From contig CAADYR010000083.1 of the NCBI GenBank assembly GCA_900753305.1, forward strand, positions 1-36,773: a DNA stretch of 36,773 bases, in the 5' to 3' direction. The position numbers were made by a program, and so were the translations under genes. The stretch is from Lachnospiraceae bacterium. GTDB taxonomy: Bacteria > Bacillota > Clostridia > Lachnospirales > Lachnospiraceae. The notes under the pieces are model-generated. The model worked only from the letters and a program-made list of their open reading frames with translations, made no database searches and was not told the origin of the DNA. Of the stretch, positions 1-6,910 are shown piece after piece; positions within the stretch are counted from its first letter, which is position 1; the number at the start of each line of letters is the position of its first letter.

Positions 1-123
1 CCATCAAGATACAGTCTCGCATATTCTAGTGGTTCATCAATGGCAAGTGTGTTTAATGCACAATCTGATCCGGGTGTGGTTCTCAAATTCTTTTCTGCTT
101 CCCAGCAGTCAATATCAAAGATT
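1..123 (-). CDS. Partial unidentified coding fragment at window edge
   Basis: On the minus strand the first ~120 bases read as an open, protein-like stretch containing RTTPGSDCALNTLAIDEPLE and then YARLYLDG, running off the left edge. In frame, a TGA lies just upstream at about 138-140 with no convincing start after it, so the N-terminal part is missing. The wording reminds me of accessory proteins of Tn1549-like conjugative elements, but that is memory and not a match. The plus-strand surface-protein frame begins in the same place, so two unrelated genes seem to be joined here. The plus strand is also open in one frame, so the coding direction is not certain. Confidence 0.35.
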
Positions 124-212
124 TTTCTAATATTTATTATTCACAGAAGGTACAGCTTACAGTCGATGGTACAGAAGTTGATACTGTAGCAATTGGTAAA
201 AATACCGGAAAT

Positions 213-2174
213 ATGTACAATGTACAGGCAGAAGGTGATGCTTCTATTATGGCAGGTATTCTGGCAGGTTCTGTCAGAAATGCAACTATTGATGGATGCC
301 AGACCAGTGGTAATGTCGGAGTCAGAACTGTTAATTCCAGTGAAGCACTTACAGGAGCGAACAGTTTTGCAGGTGGTATTGCAGGATATGCAATGTATAG
401 TAACATCGTAAACAGTGGCAGCAGTGCAAATGTAGATGCTTTTTGCCGAACAGCTAATGCGGAGGCAGGCGGTATTGCAGGTCTTGCAGCATTCGGCGTT
501 GTGGCTAACTGCTATACAACAGGAAATATCAGTGGTGAAACAGACAGAACAGTAGATGATGGTGGTGTGACTTATCTGGCGGGATTAGTAGGCTGCCATG
601 CACAGCAGATGGCAAACTGTTATGAACTTGGTAGTGTGAACTCACAGTCCTGGTCTATCAGAGTCGGTGCGCTTGCAGGTATGGCAACAGGTATCAGCCA
701 GACAAGCTACATTTATTATAATTTAGATGCTTCCCAGAGTATTCAGGGAGAAAAAGTCAGCCCGGTAGTTGGAATTGGTCAGATCATTGGAAGCGGTGTT
801 GGAGAAGACGGTGCATATGATGGAGCAATTGCCGATTATAATGAGGGTATGACTGCAGCAGGACTTGCGAGTCAGGAGTTTGCAGATACTTTAAATGCGA
901 ACTTTGAACATTTCCCGATTGATGTTGCACAGAAACTTCCAAGTGGTGTGACTTTAAAGAAATGGGTAGTAGATAATGGTAAGGTCGTACCCGGAAGCGA
1001 AACAGCGGAAATTACACATGTAGCATTAGAACAGCCTAAACCGGTATACAATTATCTGGATGGTGTATATTATGGCAGAGCACTCTTCAATGCCGAAACT
1101 ATGGATTATGTATATGTGAAGGCAACGGTAGAAGAAAGCAGACTGACAGATATTACAGTGACACAGACACCGGATACTTTTGATACAACAGTTATAAAAG
1201 ATATTGTTGCACAGACAATTGAGGAACAGGAAGCTCCTGAGATCGAAGAGAGCGACAGCTTCTCAGCCAAAGTGCTTAAAAATGCAATCGCAGTAGTTCT
1301 GAACCGTGCCCTGATCGGTGATAAGACAGGTTATGATCTGGTTGATCCCGCAGAGGTCTTTGCAGGTGGCAAGGGAACGAAAGAAGCACCTTATGAAATT
1401 GCAACAGTACAGCAACTTGTAAAATTCGCAGCATCAATTAATGCTGAGGAATCTTATGAAGGAAAGTATATTGTTCTGACCAGAAATATTGATTTAAGCG
1501 GTATTGACTGGATTCCGGCAGGTGGTCCAGGTGCACATACTTTCCGCGGCACCTTTGATGGAAAGAACCATGTGATTAGTAATATGAGTGTGGGAACACA
1601 GCAGACAGCCCAGACTATGAATGTAGCAGGTCTGTTCGCATATCCGTGTGGTGCAGTGATCTGTAATCTGGGTGTGAAGGATGCATTGATCCATATTGAA
1701 AGAAGTGACAGCAATCGTGCTTATGCAGGTATTATAGCCGGTGCGATCGATAATGAAAATGAAGAAGAGAGAAGTACGCTGATCGATCATTGTTCCGTAT
1801 CAGGTAAGATCATCAATGTAGCCCAGAGCTGGTGTGATGTTGGTGGTATTGCAGGTTATGCATGGCAAAGTGTCGTTGCAAACTGTAATGCGGATGTTGT
1901 GATCGAAGGAACCTCTACATCTAATTATGTAGATGCCGGTGGAATTGTCGGCATGGGTGGATTCAGTGCTCTTTTAAATAATTATGCCAGGGGATCTATC
2001 GTAGCAACAGCAGGTGTCAATTCCGCAACGATCGGTGGAATTATTGGTATGAATGGCGGTACTTCCGTAAATAACTTTGCTGATGTTGATCTGTATGCAG
2101 TACGCTCAACAGGAGACATCGGAGGCATCACAGGCAGAAATGAAAACAACAGAATTCCTGAATGCTCTCAATGA
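213..2174 (+). CDS. GLUG-repeat surface protein, 5' fragment (truncated and frameshifted)
   Basis: This is the main part of a large exported surface protein. The frame is open from about base 69, so ATG 213 is only the first in-frame Met. No signal peptide is present, so the true N-terminus is missing. Two blocks of GLUG-type repeats, recognisable by GGIAGYA, GGIAGLA, GGIVGMG and GGIIGMN followed by N-C or NN turns, lie at about 240-715 and 1365-2140. GLUG repeats are known from cell-surface adhesin-like proteins. Between the blocks, about 1045-1320, is a segment resembling an FMN-binding domain (DGVYYGRA ... ESRLTDITV ... AKVLKNAIAVVLNRAL), but its usual SGATxTS flavinylation motif is replaced by ESDSFSAK. 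The frame ends at 2174 with an unrelated tail, while the expected continuation is found in the next frame. Probably a pseudogene or an assembly error. Confidence 0.7.
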   Translation: MYNVQAEGDASIMAGILAGSVRNATIDGCQTSGNVGVRTVNSSEALTGANSFAGGIAGYAMYSNIVNSGSSANVDAFCRTANAEAGGIAGLAAFGVVANCYTTGNISGETDRTVDDGGVTYLAGLVGCHAQQMANCYELGSVNSQSWSIRVGALAGMATGISQTSYIYYNLDASQSIQGEKVSPVVGIGQIIGSGVGEDGAYDGAIADYNEGMTAAGLASQEFADTLNANFEHFPIDVAQKLPSGVTLKKWVVDNGKVVPGSETAEITHVALEQPKPVYNYLDGVYYGRALFNAETMDYVYVKATVEESRLTDITVTQTPDTFDTTVIKDIVAQTIEEQEAPEIEESDSFSAKVLKNAIAVVLNRALIGDKTGYDLVDPAEVFAGGKGTKEAPYEIATVQQLVKFAASINAEESYEGKYIVLTRNIDLSGIDWIPAGGPGAHTFRGTFDGKNHVISNMSVGTQQTAQTMNVAGLFAYPCGAVICNLGVKDALIHIERSDSNRAYAGIIAGAIDNENEEERSTLIDHCSVSGKIINVAQSWCDVGGIAGYAWQSVVANCNADVVIEGTSTSNYVDAGGIVGMGGFSALLNNYARGSIVATAGVNSATIGGIIGMNGGTSVNNFADVDLYAVRSTGDIGGITGRNENNRIPECSQ

Positions 2175-2871
2175 GAACGCATCGGAGCATACGGAGGCAT
2201 TTAAAGAGGCAGTGGATGGTTATCCTCTTAATGTACTGGATACTTCCCTGTTAAAAGCTGATACATGGATCATGGCAAAGAATGAACCGACTCAGAAAAA
2301 TGCTGTATCACTGACAACACGTTCTGATGATAAGAGTGATACAAAGCATGAATCTTCAGGTAACTCAGGCTCACAGTCCTCTTTCGGAAGTGGAAGCAGT
2401 ACATCCTCATCTTCTTCAAATGGTCAGAATAATAACAATAAAACAGCAGCAGAACAGCCATCCAGAATTGTGATCAATCCACAGGGCGTACCTACTGCAG
2501 AACTTGCACCGACAGGGACAGACCAGGCGGCACAACAGCCTGTAAATGTACAGACACCAACTGTTAAGAGTGATAACAGAAAGTCATATACAAAAGTGCA
2601 GGCATCTGTTGAAGGAGAAGAACAGCAGGAAGAAGCAGTAAGTGAGGAGGAAACTTTACAGCAGGAAGAAACAGTGACAGTAGAGGAAACAACAGAGAAA
2701 ATCAGTACTCAGGAGAAGGAAACAGAAGAAGTTACGATTCTAGGTGAGGAAGCACCCAAAGCGGATTCTGTAACAGGCAATACATCTGTCCTTCCAATTG
2801 CCATAGTTGTATTACTTGCACTGGCAGGCATTGCAGTATACCTTTACGTAGCAAAGAAAAGAAAAGCATAA
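2140..2871 (+). CDS. Surface protein 3' fragment: linker and C-terminal membrane anchor
   Basis: This frame continues the upstream GLUG protein. TTEFLNALNENA followed by GYPLNVLDTS parallels the segment EFADTLNANFEHFPIDV that follows the first GLUG block, so the two frames belong to one ancestral gene. A long low-complexity linker follows, first Ser/Asn/Gly-rich (about 2335-2450) and then Glu/Thr-rich (2600-2760). At the end comes a hydrophobic segment (VLPIAIVVLLALAGIAVYLY, about 2788-2850) and the basic tail AKKRKA. That is the shape of a wall-anchored or membrane-anchored surface protein, but there is no canonical LPxTG; the nearest text is PKADSVTGN. The frame opens further upstream (ATG 2077), but homology starts only near 2140. 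No good ribosome binding site is seen, as expected for a broken gene. Confidence 0.6.
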   Translation: MKTTEFLNALNENASEHTEAFKEAVDGYPLNVLDTSLLKADTWIMAKNEPTQKNAVSLTTRSDDKSDTKHESSGNSGSQSSFGSGSSTSSSSSNGQNNNNKTAAEQPSRIVINPQGVPTAELAPTGTDQAAQQPVNVQTPTVKSDNRKSYTKVQASVEGEEQQEEAVSEEETLQQEETVTVEETTEKISTQEKETEEVTILGEEAPKADSVTGNTSVLPIAIVVLLALAGIAVYLYVAKKRKA

Positions 2872-2949
2872 TAATATTCTTTTCTCTCTGATCGTATTAT
2901 GGTATTATAATGTGAAATCAAATTATAAAATACGAGGGAGAGATAAGAG

Positions 2950-3591
2950 ATGAATGAGAAAAGTAAGAAAGGGTTTCAACCTATTTATTTAGTGGCAATT
3001 GCGTATGTACTGGTAGTATATTTGTTTCCGCTGGGGCTTTCCCTGTCGGGAGGAGACAGCACCGGCTATACACCGGGAAGATCTTCTAGTAGTATGTTTT
3101 TACCGGGGTTATTCGGAATTGCCAATCTGGTGATCGTAATAGCAGGTAAGAATAAAATTACCAGAGAACAGTTACTCAATTGTGCATTGATCATCAAATA
3201 CAGCCTGATACCTTTTTATATAGTAGGCGGACTGTGTATTGTTGCAGCATTGTTAATGTCGTTTATACCGGTGCCTTTCATGATTTTTTTCGGACCTGCA
3301 GTTGCAGTGATACTTGCAGTGGTCGGCTGGTTTGCAATGTTGGGAGCAGCCCCATATTCCATTGCATATCTGGTAAGGTCTTATAAGGAGGGCGTACATA
3401 GTAAGGCAATGGTCATAGTAGCAGGCATTCTGCAGTTCTTCTTTACGGTAGATGTCATTTCGATGATGGTATTGGCATTGAAGGAGAAGAAGTGTATAAA
3501 AACAACTATCACAATTCTGGTACTGCTGGTGATTGGCGGTATTGTGGTGATCGCGGCAATTGCAGCATTGATTGCCAAAGCAGTTTTATAA
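2950..3591 (+). CDS. Uncharacterised six-helix membrane protein
   Basis: I do not recognise this 213-residue protein. It starts with a short basic N-terminus (MNEKSKKGF) and has about six hydrophobic segments, near residues 12-32, 48-66, 82-107, 109-140, 150-176 and 185-213. A Gly/Ser-rich loop (about 33-47) lies between the first two. No catalytic or binding motif is visible, and the composition does not suggest a transporter family. The start is supported by a purine-rich GAGGGAGAGATAAGAG just upstream. A TATAAT at 2906-2911 could be its -10 box, with a weak -35. It is a single-gene unit between the broken surface protein and the convergent xpt gene; the hairpin at 3624-3654 may end both transcripts. 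Confidence 0.75.
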   Translation: MNEKSKKGFQPIYLVAIAYVLVVYLFPLGLSLSGGDSTGYTPGRSSSSMFLPGLFGIANLVIVIAGKNKITREQLLNCALIIKYSLIPFYIVGGLCIVAALLMSFIPVPFMIFFGPAVAVILAVVGWFAMLGAAPYSIAYLVRSYKEGVHSKAMVIVAGILQFFFTVDVISMMVLALKEKKCIKTTITILVLLVIGGIVVIAAIAALIAKAVL

Positions 3592-3623
3592 GATACATAA
3601 GGGTAAAGGGAAAGGATAAATAG

Positions 3624-3654
3624 CAGGGAGCATATCAATGCGATATGCTCCCTG
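3624..3654. terminator. Bidirectional hairpin between membrane protein gene and xpt
   Basis: A perfect 12-bp inverted repeat, CAGGGAGCATAT (3624-3635) and ATATGCTCCCTG (3643-3654), has a 7-base loop. It starts 3 bases past the xpt stop codon and 32 bases past the stop of the plus-strand gene. The tails are only moderately T-rich (ATTTTA on plus, CTATTTAT on minus). Confidence 0.75.
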
Positions 3655-3657
3655 ATT

Positions 3658-4239
3658 TTACTGTTCGTGGAATACGATCTTACCGGTAGAGGCGTCCATG
3701 CTGTCTACGATAGCGAGGGATTCCAGATGATATCCGAGATTGCGGATGATACGTCCACCGTTCTGGAAACCTTTCTCAACAGCGATACCGATACCTTCAA
3801 CAGTGCCACCGGCCTCCTGTACGATAGAAATAAGTCCCTGAAGTGCACAGCCATTTGCCAGGAAGTCATCAATAATCAGTACATGATCATCAGATCCCAG
3901 GAATTTCTTCGAGACAATGACCTGATTCTTACATTTATGTGTGAAAGATTCTACTTCTGCAACATACATGTCACCGTCAATGTTGATACTCTTGGATTTC
4001 TTGGCAAAAACGACCGGAACATCAAAATGTCTGGCTACGATACAGGCAATACCGATACCGGATGCTTCGATCGTAAGAATCTTATTGATATTGGCATCAG
4101 CAAAACGACGCTTAAATTCAGCGCCCATTTCATCAAACAGACGAATATCCATCTGGTGATTCAGGAAGCTGTCTACTTTTAAGACATTGCCTTCTTTTAC
4201 GATTCCGTCTTTTGCAATTCGTTCCTCTAAAAAGTTCAT
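3658..4239 (-). CDS. xpt: Xanthine phosphoribosyltransferase
   Basis: This enzyme of purine salvage transfers ribose 5-phosphate from PRPP to xanthine to give XMP in the cytosol. The 193-residue length matches the family (B. subtilis Xpt is 194). The opening KVDSFLNHQMD (residues 21-31) is characteristic. TIEASGIG (56-63) forms the family substrate region. VLIIDDFLANG (120-130) is the PRPP-binding signature with its paired aspartates. The start is supported by GGAGG about 8 bases upstream on the minus strand. A promoter at 4268-4297 predicts a leader of only about 20 bases, so the purine riboswitch often found before this gene does not fit here. It is a monocistronic unit ending at the hairpin 3624-3654. 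Confidence 0.95.
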   Translation of the reverse strand: MNFLEERIAKDGIVKEGNVLKVDSFLNHQMDIRLFDEMGAEFKRRFADANINKILTIEASGIGIACIVARHFDVPVVFAKKSKSINIDGDMYVAEVESFTHKCKNQVIVSKKFLGSDDHVLIIDDFLANGCALQGLISIVQEAGGTVEGIGIAVEKGFQNGGRIIRNLGYHLESLAIVDSMDASTGKIVFHEQ

Positions 4240-4267
4240 GATTTTCCTCCGTGAATATGAAACTTAG

Positions 4268-4297
4268 AACATAGTCTATTTAGTTTAACCTTATCAA
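4268..4297 (-). promoter_or_regulatory. Promoter of xpt
   Basis: Read on the minus strand: TTGATA (4297-4292), an 18-bp spacer, then TATGTT (4273-4268). It sits about 30 bases before the xpt start, so the leader is very short. The cobO promoter lies just beyond it in the opposite direction. Confidence 0.5.
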
Positions 4298-4333
4298 AAT
4301 ATGGGAAAAGGTGCAATATAAAATCATGATTTC

Positions 4334-4362
4334 TTGTTTTTAAATCACAGCATGAGTATAAT
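4334..4362 (+). promoter_or_regulatory. Promoter of cobO
   Basis: TTGTTT (4334-4339), a 17-bp spacer and a perfect TATAAT (4357-4362) lie about 27 bases before the cobO start. No cobalamin riboswitch fits in the short leader. Confidence 0.6.
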
Positions 4363-4388
4363 AGAAGAAATACAGGAGGATATGATAC

Positions 4389-4916
4389 ATGGAGAAAGGT
4401 CTGATACATATATACTGCGGTGATGGAAAGGGAAAGACAACCTGTGCCATGGGACTGGCGATCAGATGTGCAGGGCAGGGCGGTAAGGTGCTGTGCTTTC
4501 AATTTCTGAAAGGAAATAATTCAGGAGAACGCAGGATTCTGGAAAAACTTGAAAATGTGACACTGATGTCATGTTATGAAAATGTGAAATTTACCAGCCG
4601 TATGAATGAAGAAGAAAAGGAACAGGCGAAAGCATTCTACAGCAATCGTTTCAATGAAATTATTGACAGGGTAAATACAGGAATGTATGATCTGTTGATA
4701 CTGGATGAAATCATGGCTGCATTGAATGCCGGCTTTCTGGAGGAAAGCCGGGTATTGGAATTCCTTCAGAATAAGCCGGATACGCTGGAAGTGGTTCTGA
4801 CGGGCAGAAATCCTGATGAGGCTTTGCTTGCACTTGCAGATTATGTAACAGAGATGAAGCTGAGGAAACATCCGTATGAACGGGGAATTACTGCACGTCG
4901 GATGATTGAGTGGTAA
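4389..4916 (+). CDS. cobO: Corrinoid adenosyltransferase, CobO/BtuR type
   Basis: This enzyme transfers the adenosyl group of ATP to the cobalt of cob(I)alamin or its precursors, the last activation step to coenzyme B12. The 175-residue protein starts with the family's nucleotide-binding motif GDGKGKTT (residues 11-18). It then shows GLAIRCAGQGGKVLCFQFLKG, and LLILDEIMAALN as the Walker-B-like acidic strand. It ends in TARRMIEW, close to the usual end with a slightly different tail. AGGAGG is 9 bases before the start. Its 3' end overlaps that of the convergent cbiJ gene by 29 bases, so the two cobalamin transcripts are antisense to each other there. Confidence 0.9.
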   Translation: MEKGLIHIYCGDGKGKTTCAMGLAIRCAGQGGKVLCFQFLKGNNSGERRILEKLENVTLMSCYENVKFTSRMNEEEKEQAKAFYSNRFNEIIDRVNTGMYDLLILDEIMAALNAGFLEESRVLEFLQNKPDTLEVVLTGRNPDEALLALADYVTEMKLRKHPYERGITARRMIEW

Positions 4917-5712
4917 GTAGTCCCGTAAAAGAGTGGTTGGATTCATATTCACATATGACATCTTCTAACAGATATCCTTTGGTCTGTTCTGCAGGGCGGC
5001 CGATTACGACAAGTGTTGTATCGGTCTGCTCTGCACTTTTTATTTTTTCAATAAAACCGCCATTTGCACCGGAGTTTTTGGTTAATACATAACTGATGTG
5101 GAACTGATGAATGAGTGCAGTGTTCATTTCTTCGCTGAAAGGTCCCTGCATACAGATCAAATGTTGTCCTTTAAAACCCAGGTTATAAGAATCTGATACC
5201 ATCTGGGGATTAGGCAGAATCCTGGCATAAATACGTTCTTCGTAATCAGGAATTCGGCACAGAGAAGGAAGTTCTTTGCTTCCGGTAGTAGCCAGGATGT
5301 TGCCTTTTGTTTCAGACAGATAGGAAACAGCTTCTTCCATATTATGTACAAATACAATATGAGAGTCTGTGTGAGCCGGTGTATTATCCGGTCTGAGAAT
5401 TCGGATATAAGGAAGTTTCTCTGCCAGAGCAGCGTTACGGATATTTTCTGACGCCAGGATTGCATAAGGATGCGTGGCATCCAGAACGCAGTCAAAGAAA
5501 TTTCTGCTCATGAGCTTCTCCATTTCCTGTTCATCCAGACGGGAAGCAAGGACAGTGAGAGCTTTATGTTCAGGCAGCATTAACTTACCGTATTCTGTAG
5601 CAATACATACGGTCAGATGCATTTGCCGATGATCTCTGTCAATCATATCCAACAGGAATTGAGTCAATTCCCTGCCTTCCGTTGTTCCTGCAAATATCAG
5701 ATAATTTTCCAT
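4888..5712 (-). CDS. cbiJ: Precorrin-6A/cobalt-precorrin-6A reductase
   Basis: A cobalamin-ring enzyme that reduces (cobalt-)precorrin-6A with a pyridine nucleotide. The protein is 274 residues from ATG 5712. It opens with the nucleotide-binding strand MENYLIFAGTTEGREL. The conserved FDCVLDATHPYA (about 71-82), ILATTGSKEL, and the late VLTKNSGANGGFIEKI and VVIGRP are all typical of CobK/CbiJ. The frame is open upstream to 5820, but that would overlap cbiG, and ATG 5712 restores the family N-terminus. GGAGG lies 13 bases upstream, which is long. There are 20 bases between the cbiG stop and this start, so it is co-transcribed downstream of cbiG. Confidence 0.9.
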   Translation of the reverse strand: MENYLIFAGTTEGRELTQFLLDMIDRDHRQMHLTVCIATEYGKLMLPEHKALTVLASRLDEQEMEKLMSRNFFDCVLDATHPYAILASENIRNAALAEKLPYIRILRPDNTPAHTDSHIVFVHNMEEAVSYLSETKGNILATTGSKELPSLCRIPDYEERIYARILPNPQMVSDSYNLGFKGQHLICMQGPFSEEMNTALIHQFHISYVLTKNSGANGGFIEKIKSAEQTDTTLVVIGRPAEQTKGYLLEDVICEYESNHSFTGLLTTQSSDVQ

Positions 5713-5732
5713 AATAACAACCAAGCCTCCTG

Positions 5733-6773
5733 TTAGAAATTGAGTTGTACGGGAGCCATCGCTATTGCGATCGTTTTCCCGGAATCTATTGTCTTTTTCA
5801 GAGTCAGGGTATCTGTGCATGCACAGATCAGGGCGGCTCTTTCACATATGTTGTCCACTCCTGTTATGCTTTTCACATAAGCGGAAGCACTGAATTGCCC
5901 TTGAACCTGCGATAATGTATCAGCAGAATAAGTATGGAAAGGAACATTGTATTTACGGGATAATTCCACCAGACAAGGTTCTTCCTTCTTCAGATCGATA
6001 CTGGAAATGGCAAGAAGTGAAGCAGGATCAATATGTTCCTGATTCAGAATACGTGCTACAAAAGCATCCATTTCCTCATATGCGATGCCCTTGCGGCATC
6101 CGATTCCAAGAACCGTCTGACGGGGAATCAGATGCAGTGTTTCGGGGTAGGGATCAGTATTAGTATATGGACTGATGCTGATGCCAAGTTCGGGAGACAT
6201 ATCATTGGAAAGCGTCAGTTTCTGTGGCAGATCGCCTTGTGGAATGATACCGCTAAGTCCTATATTTTCACCATCAAGTATAGCAACAGATATTTTCTTT
6301 GCAAGTACCATATCAGATATTTTTAAGTGATTTTTGACGGCAAAGACATCTACGGCAAATTGTTGATTGAGATCAGTGGCAGTAGAAATGACAGGAACAG
6401 CATCCAGTAACTCTGCGATTTTCCTTGCCAGCTCATTTCCACCACCGATGTGACCGGAGAGTAGAGGAATCACGTATTGTCCTTTCTCATCAATAGACAG
6501 AACACAGGGGTCTGAGGTCTTGTCCTGAACAAAAGGTGCAATTGCACGGACGGCAATTCCACAGGCTCCAATATAGATCAGTGCATCTTCAGAATGAAAG
6601 AATTGTTCTGTCAGTTTCCGGATTGGGCGTTCCAACGGAAGCAATCCACATTCAGAAGCATATTTAGGCATGGTAAAGGCATGACACAGGTTTTCGTTTT
6701 GTGTCAGTTTCTTTGCCAGAGATGCTGCCAGTGCAGCGCCATTATGTGTAAAAGAGAAAACAGTAATTTTCAT
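5733..6773 (-). CDS. cbiG: Cobalt-precorrin-5A hydrolase
   Basis: CbiG opens the delta-lactone of cobalt-precorrin-5A and releases acetaldehyde in the anaerobic cobalamin route. The 346-residue protein has the family's layout. An N-terminal domain carries YIGACGIAVRAIAPF and the loop VIPLLSGHIGGGNELA (about 100-116). A central region follows. The C-terminal domain has VLGIGCRKGIAYEEM (about 222-236) and ASLLAISSIDLKK. It is the first gene of a two-gene unit with cbiJ. The -10 box is probably TATAAT read on the minus strand at 6821-6816; its -35 zone overlaps the dyad 6841-6857 that controls the opposite gene. The rest of the cobalamin pathway is not in this window. Confidence 0.92.
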   Translation of the reverse strand: MKITVFSFTHNGAALAASLAKKLTQNENLCHAFTMPKYASECGLLPLERPIRKLTEQFFHSEDALIYIGACGIAVRAIAPFVQDKTSDPCVLSIDEKGQYVIPLLSGHIGGGNELARKIAELLDAVPVISTATDLNQQFAVDVFAVKNHLKISDMVLAKKISVAILDGENIGLSGIIPQGDLPQKLTLSNDMSPELGISISPYTNTDPYPETLHLIPRQTVLGIGCRKGIAYEEMDAFVARILNQEHIDPASLLAISSIDLKKEEPCLVELSRKYNVPFHTYSADTLSQVQGQFSASAYVKSITGVDNICERAALICACTDTLTLKKTIDSGKTIAIAMAPVQLNF

Positions 6774-6815
6774 AATAATTCATATGCCTTTCCACAACAT
6801 TTCCGATTTGTGTTT

Positions 6816-6844
6816 ATTATACATCAAAAAACTATTGATTCCTA
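6816..6844 (-). promoter_or_regulatory. Candidate promoter of cbiG-cbiJ
   Basis: On the minus strand TATAAT lies at 6821-6816; the base set 17 bp upstream (6844-6839) reads TAGGAA, a poor -35 that falls inside the CCTAGT/ACTAGG dyad. A regulator bound there could affect both divergent units. Confidence 0.35.
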
Positions 6845-6863
6845 GTGTGGGACTAGGTATAAT
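6835..6863 (+). promoter_or_regulatory. Promoter with palindromic operator filling the spacer
   Basis: TTGATT (6835-6840), a 17-bp spacer (6841-6857) and TATAAT (6858-6863). The whole spacer is an inverted repeat, CCTAGT-gtggg-ACTAGG. A protein bound there would cover both promoter elements, so repression is likely. It drives the rhodanese-PP-loop gene at 6911. Confidence 0.7.
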
Positions 6864-6910
6864 ACGATAGATATTATGCGTGGTTTGTTGGAAAGGTTTG
6901 GTTAGCAGTA

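Noticed and set aside
2750..2871. An LPxTG sortase signal
   Set aside because: The hydrophobic segment and basic tail are present but no LPxTG-like pentapeptide precedes them; PKADSVTGN does not fit.
3667..4182. A plus-strand frame of 171 residues
   Set aside because: It is the complement of xpt, which matches its family over the whole length.
4240..4388. A purine riboswitch before xpt
   Set aside because: The predicted minus-strand leader is only about 20 bases and none of the conserved purine-aptamer sequence is present.
6774..6910. A cobalamin riboswitch before cbiG
   Set aside because: The gap is 137 bases and holds two promoters; the B12-box (GCCACTG-like) is absent.
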